Positions 47,990 to 57,714 of a stretch of 64,000 nt of DNA are shown one piece after another. The DNA lies in contig NC_054869.1 in NCBI RefSeq assembly GCF_018320785.1, positions 38,963,789 through 39,027,788 on the forward strand, written 5' to 3'. The notes beneath the pieces are model-generated. The model worked only from the letters and a program-made list of their open reading frames with translations. It had not been told where the DNA came from and ran no database searches. Numbering within the stretch: the first letter of the stretch is position 1; each line of letters starts with the position of its first letter. Origin of the DNA: Cheilinus undulatus (taxonomy: Eukaryota > Chordata > Actinopteri > Labriformes > Labridae). A program made the position numbers and the translations under genes.

Positions 47990-48299
47990 CCTGGGATCCT
48001 TATCTTATGATTCCGCTGGGTTATTCGGAGAGAAAGAGTAGTAGTAGCCCATGCGGATCTACATTCAGGCGGTTGGTTGTTGCTGGCTGGCTAGCACCAC
48101 AGGCAAACCACACGAAACGACTGTCTGACTCGCTCGGCTGTCGTTGACAAAAGCAGACATGTCATTTGTTGTTCGAGGCGAAAGAGGGTGCTGTTGCAGT
48201 GCTTCATACCTGGGGTATCTCCAGGTTAAACGGTCCACTCAGTTCACCTTTTCCTTTGGGTTAGTATCCCCAGCGCTGTCTTTAAAAAGTTGGAAGGAA

Positions 48300-49310
48300 T
48301 TGAATTGTTATTAAGGTGTGATTATTATTTACACAAACTGTCCTTTACTGGAACATACAAGCATAATTTTCGTCCACATAATACTCATCTGTGGAATAAA
48401 ATTCTGACTAACCGAAGCTCTTTGCTTTGGGGTTAATGAAGGAGACAGGGGATTTTCTTGGCTACAGATAAATTTAAAAATAAATTACGTTTTCGGTTTC
48501 CTTCAAGAGAATATAAAAAGGTCCTCAAAAGCCATCCCACTTTCTATCAAACAATGATTTCCAAAACTTTAATACATTCATAGGCTACATAAACTGGAGT
48601 TTAAGTTTTGTTGCCTGTAAAAACATAAACCTGATAGAAAAATGTCATTCACCACCCTGTTAATATCATGTCATATCTGAGGTTTTACAAATTCAGAGTT
48701 TTCTGACATGAGTCAAGTATTTACAAACCTTAAATTAAATCCAATGCCTATAAGACACAATAATAACTTCTGATTAATTATTTAAGCGTTTAAATATTTG
48801 AACTCAGGTCAACTATATGCAAATCTAATGGACATCAAATGAAAGAGGAGAAAAACAAGTACTGTTTCAATGTTGTGCATGTACAGTAGCAGATTCTCAT
48901 GCATGGTCATTATGTTGTTTTCATTGCTAGTCAGACTGATTGTTTAGTTGTTTTATTAGTTTAATGAGATGATTTTATTTTTTTGTAATTTAGTCTCTTT
49001 TAATAAGAAACTCTAGGAGATTTAAATTAAGAAGAGTCTGTGAAAAAGAAAAAAAAATGCCCCATCAATGACCGCTGTCTTCTAGGACAACCAAGCCTTA
49101 TGTACTTTGTGAAGAGAAAATTTTAATTGTTTGTATGTTATAAAAGAAAACATGGGCTGTTTTATATGTTAATACTGCCACAATAAAGCTCCCTGATGAC
49201 TATATATTAAAATATGTGGCTTAAAGTATGACTTATTTTACGTGCATGACTGACCACTTCATTAGGTACACTTGTTCAGCTGCTCAGTAATGCAAATATC
49301 TGATTAGCCA
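48300..49310. other. Intergenic sequence upstream of rnf165
   Basis: AT-rich, with no coding or RNA gene signature seen. Confidence 0.4.
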
Positions 49311-49313
49311 AAT

Positions 49314-49508
49314 ACAGTGATTGTAAAAATTATTCACCCCCTTGGATGTTTTACCCTTTATTGATTTTATGAATCAATCATGGCCAATATAATTTGGCTT
49401 TTTTAATTTTTTTTTTTTTTTTACAAAAATAACAACAAAAAAAAAATCTTTATTGTCAAAGTAAAAACAGATACGTTCTTTAACTGTGTTCAGTTAAAGT
49501 AATCATAA
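49314..49508. mobile_element. Solo Tc1-like terminal fragment
   Basis: ACAGTGATTGTAAAAATTAT then TCACCCCCTTGGATGTTTTA is the left end of the family seen complete at 17622-19049. The matching right end is not evident, and another element begins at 49511. Confidence 0.6.
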
Positions 49509-49510
49509 TA

Positions 49511-51028
49511 CATTCCTGATTAAAATTTTAAGACCAGTTGAAAAAATTACAAGAATTTGCATTTTGCACTGTTGGATCTTAAGAAAGTTCTAGAAGAGCT
49601 ACAAAATGCAAAAAGTAGAAATGGGAGTGAGACCAAAAAAAAAAAAAAAAAAAAAAAAGAGTAACCAATTATTTAAAACAACATTTAACCTGAAATAGGC
49701 TGTTCATCAGCTGATCAAAAGTTTAAGACCATAGCTAAAACAAACAAACAAACAAACAAAAAAAAAAAATAAAACAGCCCCACTCACAACAGAAATAAAA
49801 GTTTCAAAAAAGGAGTCAGTACTGAGTAGCTCCACCTTTTTTGTTGATCAGTTAAAAAATTTGTTTCTGCATGCTTGATGCAAGTGTTTCCAGGGGGCTA
49901 GTTGGAATATTGCTCCAAGTGGTGAAGATGGCTTCACGAAGGGCATCCACTGTCTGGAACTGATGTCCATTTTTGTACACTTCCCTTGCCACCCATCCCT
50001 AAATGTTCTCAGTTGGATTTAGATCAGGGGAACACGCAGGATGGTCCAAAAGAGTGACATTATTCTCCTGGAAGAAGTCCTTTGTCAGGCGGTCGTTGTG
50101 AACTGCAGGATTGTCCTGTTGGAAAAACCCAGTCATTACCACACAGATGAGGGTCCTCAGTCATGAGGGATGCCCGCTTCAACATCTCCACATAGCCAGC
50201 CACTGACGCCCCTGCACAACCTGAAGCTCCAAGGAAAAAGCACCCCAGATCATGATGGCGCCCCCTCTGTGCCATGTAGAAAACACCTCAATTGGGATCT
50301 CCTTGTCATACCAGTAACGTTGGAAGCCACAGGACCATTAAGGTTACATTTTTTCTCATCAGAGAATAAAACTTTCTTCCACCTTTCAATGCTCCATGTT
50401 TGGTGCTCCCTTGCAGAGTCCAAACGGACAATTTTGTGGCATTGAAGGAGACAAGGCCTTTGATGACGTTTTTTGTTTTGTAAGCCCTTCCCTCGCAGAT
50501 GCTGTCTGATGGTTATTGGGCTGCAGTCGGCACCATTAACAGCCTTAATTTGGGTCGAGGATTGTCCCGTGTCTTGATGGAAAGCCAATCGGATCCTCCG
50601 GCTCAGCGCCTGTGAAGTTTTTTGGGTCTACCCCTTGACGTTTGTGTTCCATAACCCTCAGGATCTTTTAAGTACTTCATAGGCCTTGCTTATGCAGCTC
50701 AACAATCCTACCACGTTCAAAGACAGAAAGTTTTTTTGCCATTAGTCATGACAGTGTGAATACCTGACAGAAAATGACATTGACTCCACATTTTTGCGCA
50801 GATTTTAGCTTAAAAAGGCTATGGTCTTTAACTTATGATCAGCTGATGAACAGCCTATTTCAGTTTAAGTGTTTTTTTCAATAAATTGCTTACTCAATTT
50901 TTTTTGTCTCACTCCCATTTCTACTTTTTGCATTTTGAAGCTTTACGTAGAACCTTCTTAAGATGCAACAGTGCAGAATGCAAATTCTTGCAATTTTTCA
51001 ACTGATCTTAAAATTTTGATCAGGAGTG
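49511..51028 (-). mobile_element. Tc1/mariner-superfamily transposon, degenerate
   Basis: It is flanked by TA at 49509-49510 and 51029-51030. The ends are CATTCCTGATTAAAATTTTA and, reverse-complemented, CACTCCTGATCAAAATTTTA. The inverted similarity extends through the block TCTTACTTTTTGCATTTT-like text for over 100 bases. The minus strand codes for a decayed transposase, for example [20 protein letters not shown] and [20 protein letters not shown] (50250-50588). Confidence 0.87.
50060..50720 (-). pseudogene. Transposase remnant of the 49.5-51.0 kb element
   Basis: Helix-turn-helix-like text and the first catalytic aspartate (FSDEKK) are at 50588-50250. Later coding text ([20 protein letters not shown]) is at 50275-50060 in another frame. 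It is frameshifted and not functional. Confidence 0.7.
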
Positions 51029-51084
51029 TATTGATTTCGCTTAAGCACAACCTTGAGAAATAAACAATTTTTCATTCTTCTGCA

Positions 51085-51300
51085 CTGTAACAAATTGATG
51101 TAATTTCTACATTAAAATTTTACAATAATTATTGTTCTGTTATTTTACAAAGTACTGTAAATTGCAGTGCATCATGGGTAAAAATGGTTACAAAAGCTTA
51201 CAGTAGTTTCCTAAAGTAACACAGTGAATGATTACCTTTTTGTTTTCTGACTGTAAATGGCTCCTACTACAGTATTTTACTGTAATCCTTCATTGAACTG
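51085..51300. repeat. Palindromic MITE-like repeat with ACTGTAA ends
   Basis: CACTGTAACAAATTGATGTA on the left and ACAGTATTTTACTGTAATCC on the right surround TGCAGTGCATCATGGGTAAA. It is a very common teleost element. Ends are approximate. Confidence 0.5.
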
Positions 51301-52089
51301 CGCAGTTTGAATGAGAAGCTTCTCGAGGATAATCTGCAGCATTAAGCTGAAGCAGTTTCAGTCTACTGTGACATGGCGAGTAAAGTAAGTCTGATACACA
51401 TATTTAACCTTAATAAGCTGAATTAGTTAACCGTTGACATAAATCAAGTTAGTCTTGTGTTCGTCTAACTTTCAAACTGAAAACAAAGTTCGCAAGAAAT
51501 AACTCTGACATACAGGATAATGGTAATGTTAAACTGCACATGATAGTGGATAAATAGCATGAATAGATACAGCCAGATAATTTATCTAACTGCATCTAAC
51601 ACGGTTTAGAGTTTTTGAACACATCTTGTATGTTTACATGATAGGCACAATGCAGTTAGCCAACTCAGTCACCCAGATGAGTGCAGGCTACACGAAGCTC
51701 AATGGTGAAAAAAATGATTTAATGTTGGGGAGAGTGGGGTGATTTGTGCCAGGGGGGAAGTAGTGCCACCCCTTGTTTATAGAAAACCATGGAAGAAATT
51801 GGTCATGTGACCACATATTTTTGAAGAGCTCTCCATTTTACTCATCCTGCATGAAAGAGAGACACATGGCATGAGAGATAAGCACATTTTAGCTCAAAAA
51901 AATGTTTTTTTAACCTTGCAAAGCAGATGGACACGCCCGTTTCCTTGTTTTTCACTAGCGAATACATCTTGTTAAGCACCCATCTGAAACGTTGGGGCCC
52001 GATTAGAAAGTGACAGGACCAATCAGCGACTAGGGGCAGCACTTTCAGGCGCAGCAGAGTTGTGAAGTTAACAAGCAGCTGGTGCAGTT

Positions 52090-52236
52090 ATGGAGGAAGA
52101 GATTAGCGTGGATGCTGCTAAAGTGCCAGTTTTATCAGAACTTGATGACATTTCTTTGTTAAAAGAAGAACAAAGAACAGCAGTGAGTTGTTTTCTTTTC
52201 AAAAACAACAAAAGTCGAGTACTTACATGTCTATAG
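52090..52236 (+). pseudogene. Short ORF resembling first exon of a helicase-like gene
   Basis: It encodes 48 residues, starting MEEEISVDAAKVPVLSELDD and continuing ISLLKEEQRTAV. The ISLLKEEQRTA block resembles ISLLKQVKRVA in the tandem array at 34104-34304. A GTGAGT donor-like site follows the EQRTA codons, so the real exon may end near 52176. The helicase relation is an inference from the array's LKAF--RK-DFALLPT text. Confidence 0.4.
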
Positions 52237-52309
52237 TCGCCATGTTTCGTGCTATTCCTTAGGGCTGGGTTGATTTGTGCCAAAGGGCCTGGGTTAAGTT
52301 GTGCCAGTG

Positions 52310-52470
52310 GCACACCCATAAACCTAGACCCACAGACACACCCATACCCTGACTCCCACACAACCAGACCCAAATACCCACAAATCCAGACCCACACATC
52401 AAAATCCCAGACCAATAGATCTAGACCCTAACCCACACACCCTCTGACCCACACACTCAGACACACCCAC
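52310..52470. repeat. CCCACACA-rich low-complexity stretch
   Basis: Imperfect units of the type ACCCACACAC and AGACCCA, almost free of G on the plus strand, inside the TIR element. Confidence 0.7.
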
Positions 52471-53263
52471 CTAACAAATCCATACAATCACACACCGAGA
52501 CCTACACACCTAGAACCCAGCAAAGAAGGGCCAAGAACAGCTGGAGAAGTTAGGAGATGGAAATGCCTCATCAATGTTTGATTTACCTGCCATTTGTTTA
52601 ATTTAGCTAACACTGATTTCAATTTAGAGTTTGCACTTTGTTATTAAATAGCAGTTTTATTCAGTTAAGTGGCCTAAGTCACAACGAGATGTTCAGAAAT
52701 AGACCTAAGTCACTTTATTCTTATATGTTACATAATTGACAGACAGCGTTCTATGTATGTCAACAGACATCTATTGCCAAAGCCTTTTTGCCTGAAATGA
52801 TTCACAAATATCATATATTGTGTATTTAAGTTTTTTGTGTTCTCCCAAAAACTAGAAAATTAGACTTATGCCAATAGTTTGATAGGGTGCCGATATCTAA
52901 ATAAACCTTAAATTAGTAATTTTGTATTGTATTTGTTGTGCTTTTATAAAGCATTACAGTTTATGAGATTAAAATGTTCTGTTTTACTTTAATTATCTTC
53001 CGTAATCCCTGGCACAATTTACCCCAACCTATTCTCCCCAAAGGCACAACTTATCCCGCACCGGGGGCAAGATGTGCCACAAGACCACTTTTTTTCCGAA
53101 AGCTATATTTCTTCAACAGTTTATTTCATATCCAAAGTTATTGTTCCCAGGGATGCTCCACATCCTAAATATATGTACATACTTAAGTCGGAGGCATTAC
53201 TGCCATGACCTCACTTTAGAGTCACTTTGAGTAAAAACTGACACAACTCCCCTCACTCTCCCC

Positions 53264-55240
53264 TAATAACTTGTTTTTATGTCACTTGTTTTAATTAAGA
53301 AAAGCATACATAAAAAACGAAAAGGCCTATTTTTGAAAACTGTTCTGAAAAAAAACTTGAATGTTTGCAAAATGTGCATAAAATCTCTGCTACTGCAAAA
53401 AATGAATGTATTAAACTAGTATTTTGACACATTTTAAGTTAAACCAATATTGCAATGTCTGCGATTTGTAAACTGCAGCATATCATACTGTGATTTAATC
53501 TTATTTGCAATTAACTGCACAGCCCTACTATGCACCATGTTGTCTTAATGAGTAAAAAAACAAACAAACAAAACAACTAAAAGTCAAAAGGAGGATCTTC
53601 TAGCTCTCTAATAACATGAACAACCTTGTTGGAGATGCATATTCTCATGTTGTTATTGCCACCTCAGTTTCATTGTTTTATTGTTATTGTTTTATTGTTT
53701 TTTGTTTTTATTGCACCCCATAACATCATTGCTTAGCTCTGATTAGTAGTTTCCATCTTGTTCAATTAAAATCGCCTCTGCTGTTTGAATAAATGTCTTG
53801 TTTACTGTAGTTGCATGGACTCTTTTTTTTTTCTACACTTACAGTGCACAGAGACGACTTACAATGACTTATACTTAGGTTAGAATCAATTGTATCTGCT
53901 CATAAAACAGTTAGAAAGTGCTACTGAAAGTTAGATAATATTTTAGTCATTATTTTTAAAATATATATACATTTGATTTAAAGTATTTGGGCCATCATGG
54001 ATTTGAATGTTAAATTGAGCCAAATACTAATATGTTCCTTTGCTGGCCAGTAATTCAGTAATAGTTAGTAGATGATGTTATATAAAGTTGTGTACTGCTG
54101 TACTTGTTGCTTTGTAAGACACCACATGTTTTTATGCTTTCCTCTGGGAGAGGAGGTGGAGTGTATTGGTCAGCTAAGCATTGACATTATTGATTTATGT
54201 TATGTAGAGGTTAATGCCACATATTTATACAAATAATAAAGTATTTTAATACCTCCTACCTTTGAATTTAGTCAGACATCTAACATGTAACATTAGGCTT
54301 CTCCCATCAAAATTCATTTACTGTTTTTCTCTGGTTTATATGCATATTTGGTAAACATAACCAGTATGGCATTCAGGTTTAATCTGTTGTCATGGGTAAT
54401 TTTCAGGTGGTACGTCAGTCAAGATGTACCAGGACATGTGAAGTGCACTCGTGATGTTCTGTCATATGATTGACAAAAACAAACTTGCCACCTTCTCTGA
54501 GAAAGTTTTCATTGTTACTTTCTTTTCCTCTTTAGGAAGAGGAAGTCAGTAAATAGATCAGCCTTTATCTTAAACGGAGAATTCCTTCTTTGAAAAGAGT
54601 GTTTTAAAATTATTTATTCATTTTTACAGATATTTCTAACTTGAAGTTGAATGTTGTGATTGTTCAGAACCTTAATTGGTGCACTCTGGTCCAACAGGCT
54701 TCTAAGTTGACATTTAAGTTTCATACTTAGCCTGCATACTCAAACATATGCACATGAATTACTGTGCTTGCAGATTGGAAAACGACATGAATCCCACAAC
54801 TGATTTGTGGCCTCTGCCATCTTTGGTGGCTGCTATAACAGTGGTGTGCAACCTTCGGCTGTCACTTTGTTTCAATTCACATTGTAACTTCTGATTATTT
54901 TATATTTCAAAGTCCTTTTGAATCCAAACAGGGAGTTAGAAAATTTCAGTTTATTCTATAACTTCACTCCCAAAACTGATACACACCTATATTTAAAAAC
55001 TGTTCTCACTTTGTAAGTTTCAAACATAAGCAATCCCCTTAAATTATAATTCCTCTCGTTTTAAAATTTATTTTAAATACAAATGGTTTTAAGATACATC
55101 GCTATGATGCGCTGGGATGCATATTCAGTGATGTTCCTGGGGTCACTGGGGGTTTTGGGTCTTTCAACATCATACCCCCTCGCCCAGGTGAACCAGCTGG
55201 GGTTATCATGTCCCAGCTTGCATCCCAGCAGCAACAAGCC
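53264..55240. other. Intergenic AT-rich DNA without assignable features
   Basis: No coding exon, RNA gene or recognised transposon between the TIR element and the retroelement fossils. Confidence 0.4.
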
Positions 55241-55254
55241 AAGGGTCTCCCCTC

Positions 55255-55510
55255 TTTATCCCTCTGTGATGGTGCGTATGGCTCCCCTCTTTGTGGCTCC
55301 AGTCACACCCAGCGCTGTTGAGCCTCGGCAGCCCAATTCAATAGCGAAACAGCGTGCCCGCCACCCACCATGCCTGCACTTGTCCACCAGCTCCTGGTAT
55401 TTGCTCATTTTCCTCTCATGGGCCTCCTCCATGCATTGCTCCCATGGCACCGTGAGTTCACACATGATGATGTTCTTGGTGGAATCTGAGAAGATAACCA
55501 GTGTGTAGGT
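55255..55510 (-). pseudogene. Retroelement-associated C-terminal domain remnant
   Basis: The minus strand reads CELTVPWEQCMEEAHERKMS, KYQELVDKCRHGGWRARCF and AIELGCRGSTALG. This LTVPWE..AHERK..KY..L...CR..GWRA....E.GCRG pattern is one I recognise from many repeat-derived reading frames in fish and invertebrates, where it accompanies reverse transcriptases. No complete gene surrounds it. Confidence 0.5.
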
Positions 55511-55996
55511 GCGTGTTTGGAGAATTTCAGCTGTCTGCCGAGGTCGACTCTTAGCTGTCAGCAGGGGCTGTGGAGAGCATAGATATCTTCACCTGATGTG
55601 GTGGTGGGCTCTGGCCGGGTTTGAGGAAGCTGATGGAACTCTTCCGCGGCTGCAACTGCCTTAAGTACCTGGCCTGTTATAATTCCCTTCTCAAGCCTGT
55701 GAAACAGAATTTATACTGTTTTTTAATATAAAATGTCCAGAAATGTAAGTGTGGATGATCCCATAAGAAATCAGTTGGCAGATTCAGGGTATCCATCGTC
55801 ATTTATTTTTCAAAAGCTTTTTACCTGCAGTTTGATTATCGGATCTGAGATAGGTTTATATGCATTTGTCCAAACTTCAGCACATTATGACATCTAAGGC
55901 ACCACAAGTCAACAGTGCAGTATATGATGGCAGTTGTTCTTCAGTAAACAGTTGCTGCTTTGTAAATAATAAAAATAAACCTTGATTGGTTCCATT

Positions 55997-56368
55997 TTAC
56001 ATATTCCATGTGAGGCGTCCAACAAGTTTGTCATTTATAATCACTCCTAGAAACTTAGTTTCATAGACTTTTTCAGTCTCTAGACTCTTGAAATTTAGTT
56101 TTATTTCGGAGACAGCCTTTTTAGCAACAAACAACATAAATGTTTTACTTTCATTTAGTGATAGCTTATTCAAAGCAAACCATTTAACTTGATGAATTCT
56201 ATTTCTACTCTTTTCAACAATGTCTTAATCTTCCCTCCAGACCAAAATAAATCTGCCATCTGCAAACATTACATTTTTTAATGCATCAGTTATGGAGCAA
56301 ATACCATTCAAATAATGTATAAATAACTTTGGTTCCAATACTGAACCTTGAGGAACTCCGCAGGTTAC
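55997..56368 (-). pseudogene. LINE reverse-transcriptase fragment
   Basis: The minus strand translates as VTCGVPQGSVLEPKLFIHYL, NGICSITDALKNVMFADGRF, an in-frame stop near 56228, then WFALNKLSLNESKTFMLF and ETKFLGVIINDKL. These are the GVPQGSVL, FADD (here FADG), NKLSLN and KFLGV blocks of non-LTR reverse transcriptases. The catalytic second aspartate is lost. Confidence 0.85.
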
Positions 56369-56399
56369 TCTTGTAGTTTAGTGTAATCCATGTTCACAT

Positions 56400-57140
56400 A
56401 TTCAAACTGTCCAACAAGAGGAAGGCAACAGACATTATTCACTGCTGTGTATGGCACATAGTTTATGGCTTTCAACAAAACTCCTGTATACTTCAGCCAT
56501 AAAATTTTCCTTTAAAATGGCTGGAATACAATTTGAGGTTGTTATTCTGGATGGATAGTTGATCTATTTAAAAGAAAAGTCTTCAGGTTGAAGGCTTAGA
56601 TTGGCTCATCGGAGTTTTGGGGGATTTTTTAGAGAAGTAAGAAGTCTACAGTATTCACTGGTTTGGGGGAGGTAGACCTACATATGGCAGTAATATCACT
56701 TCTGTCTCCATCATACCACTTCTGATCTGTCATATGATGATAGCCGAGAGAAGAAGGGCAGAGGGTTGACCTTTCAGTTGTCTCACAGCCATCATGGGAC
56801 ATTAGTGACCCTGCTGGCTCTCCTTCCTCCCCCTACTTTACATGTTTGTACAAATGTACAGAATGTGAATCAAATCTTTGAGTAACTTGAGCAATTATCA
56901 TAGACTGCAGTGAATACAGTGTATAAAACAGTGTTTTTTCTCCTACCAAAACTTCCTCTTTTGTAAAGAATCTATAATAATGTCTTTAAGTTCAAATGTT
57001 TTTTGTACTAAAGATGCTTTCATACATAAAAAAATATTAGAAAGGGTCAGTTGACTTATTCAACTATTCGTAAGAAAATACAGCATGAATGCTATTTTTG
57101 TTTTTCTTTTGGGCAAGTACATGTGCGAACTTGCAAATGA
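56400..57140. other. Upstream flank of mpeg1
   Basis: AT-rich, with no coding signature. Distal regulatory sites cannot be resolved by eye. Confidence 0.35.
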
Positions 57141-57148
57141 AAGCAGAA

Positions 57149-57160
57149 CCACTTCCTCCC
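57149..57160 (-). promoter_or_regulatory. mpeg1: PU.1/ETS-type site in the mpeg1 promoter
   Basis: CCACTTCCTCCC reads GGGAGGAAGTGG on the minus strand, a close fit to the purine-rich GAGGAAGT PU.1 core. It lies about 110 bases upstream of the mpeg1 ATG. Macrophage expression of mpeg1 is known to depend on PU.1 in fish and mammals. Function here is inferred. Confidence 0.55.
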
Positions 57161-57199
57161 TTCAGTTGTTAAACACGAACTTGATCATATGATGAAGCC

Positions 57200-57205
57200 T
57201 ATAAG
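57200..57205 (+). promoter_or_regulatory. mpeg1: TATA-like box of mpeg1
   Basis: TATAAG lies 60 bases before the ATG, with an initiator-like TCATCTCAGTC at 57236-57246 about 35 bases downstream. This spacing suits a short 5'UTR of about 25 bases. Confidence 0.5.
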
Positions 57206-57264
57206 AAGAACCAAACCTTGGTCTGAACCTTTTAGTCATCTCAGTCTGCTCTGACACAAACATC

Positions 57265-57714
57265 ATGAAGACAGCAGGGACCCTCCTGGCTCTCTCACTC
57301 CTTCACCTCTGCTCCTCAGTCTCCATCAGCCGCCCCACCAACTGGCTCAGACAATGTCGAGCCTCGTCCGACACCCCCATCACCGCTCTGGAGGTGCTGC
57401 CCGGCGGAGGCTGGGACAACCTGCGTAACATGGACATGGGTCGAGTCATGAACATGAGCTACTTCCAGTGCCAGACCACCGAGGACGGGATCTACCTCAT
57501 ACCAGACGAGGTGTTTGTCATCCCAGACAAAGAGACGGGCGTGGAGACAAACTCAGAGATAATCAGCTCCTGGCAGGAGCAAAAGAGCTCAACATCAAAC
57601 TCCATCAATGTTGAGGTCTCTTTTTACTCAGTGCTAAATGCCAAATTTTCTAAAGAAAACACAAGGATGAAAACACATCAGGTCAAAGACTCTTCAACTA
57701 CAGCCAGAGTGCAG
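57265..57714 (+). CDS. mpeg1: mpeg1 coding exon 1
   Basis: It encodes the signal peptide and the N-terminal part of the MACPF domain ([57 protein letters not shown]). The donor GCAG|GTAAGT ends the exon after 150 whole codons. Reading on without splicing stops at 57813. Confidence 0.96.

Larger units (their letters stand above)
51727..53263. mobile_element. TIR-bounded DNA element, superfamily unknown, with gene-like insert
   Basis: The left end GGGGAGAGTGGGGTGATTTG and the reverse complement of the right end GGGGAGAGTGAGGGGAGTTG match at 22 of 26 positions when extended to ...TGTGCCAG and ...TGTGTCAG. Internal copies of a TTGTGCC-type word recur near both ends (51745, 52275, 52300, and inverted at 53012, 53043 and 53075). 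The target duplication is unclear. The interior includes a CCCACACA-rich stretch at 52310-52470 and a short ORF at 52090-52236. Confidence 0.65.

Noticed and set aside
52068..52415. 115-codon minus-strand ORF with VWI/YG repeats
   Set aside because: It reads through the CCCACACA-rich low-complexity stretch and antisense to the short helicase-like ORF.
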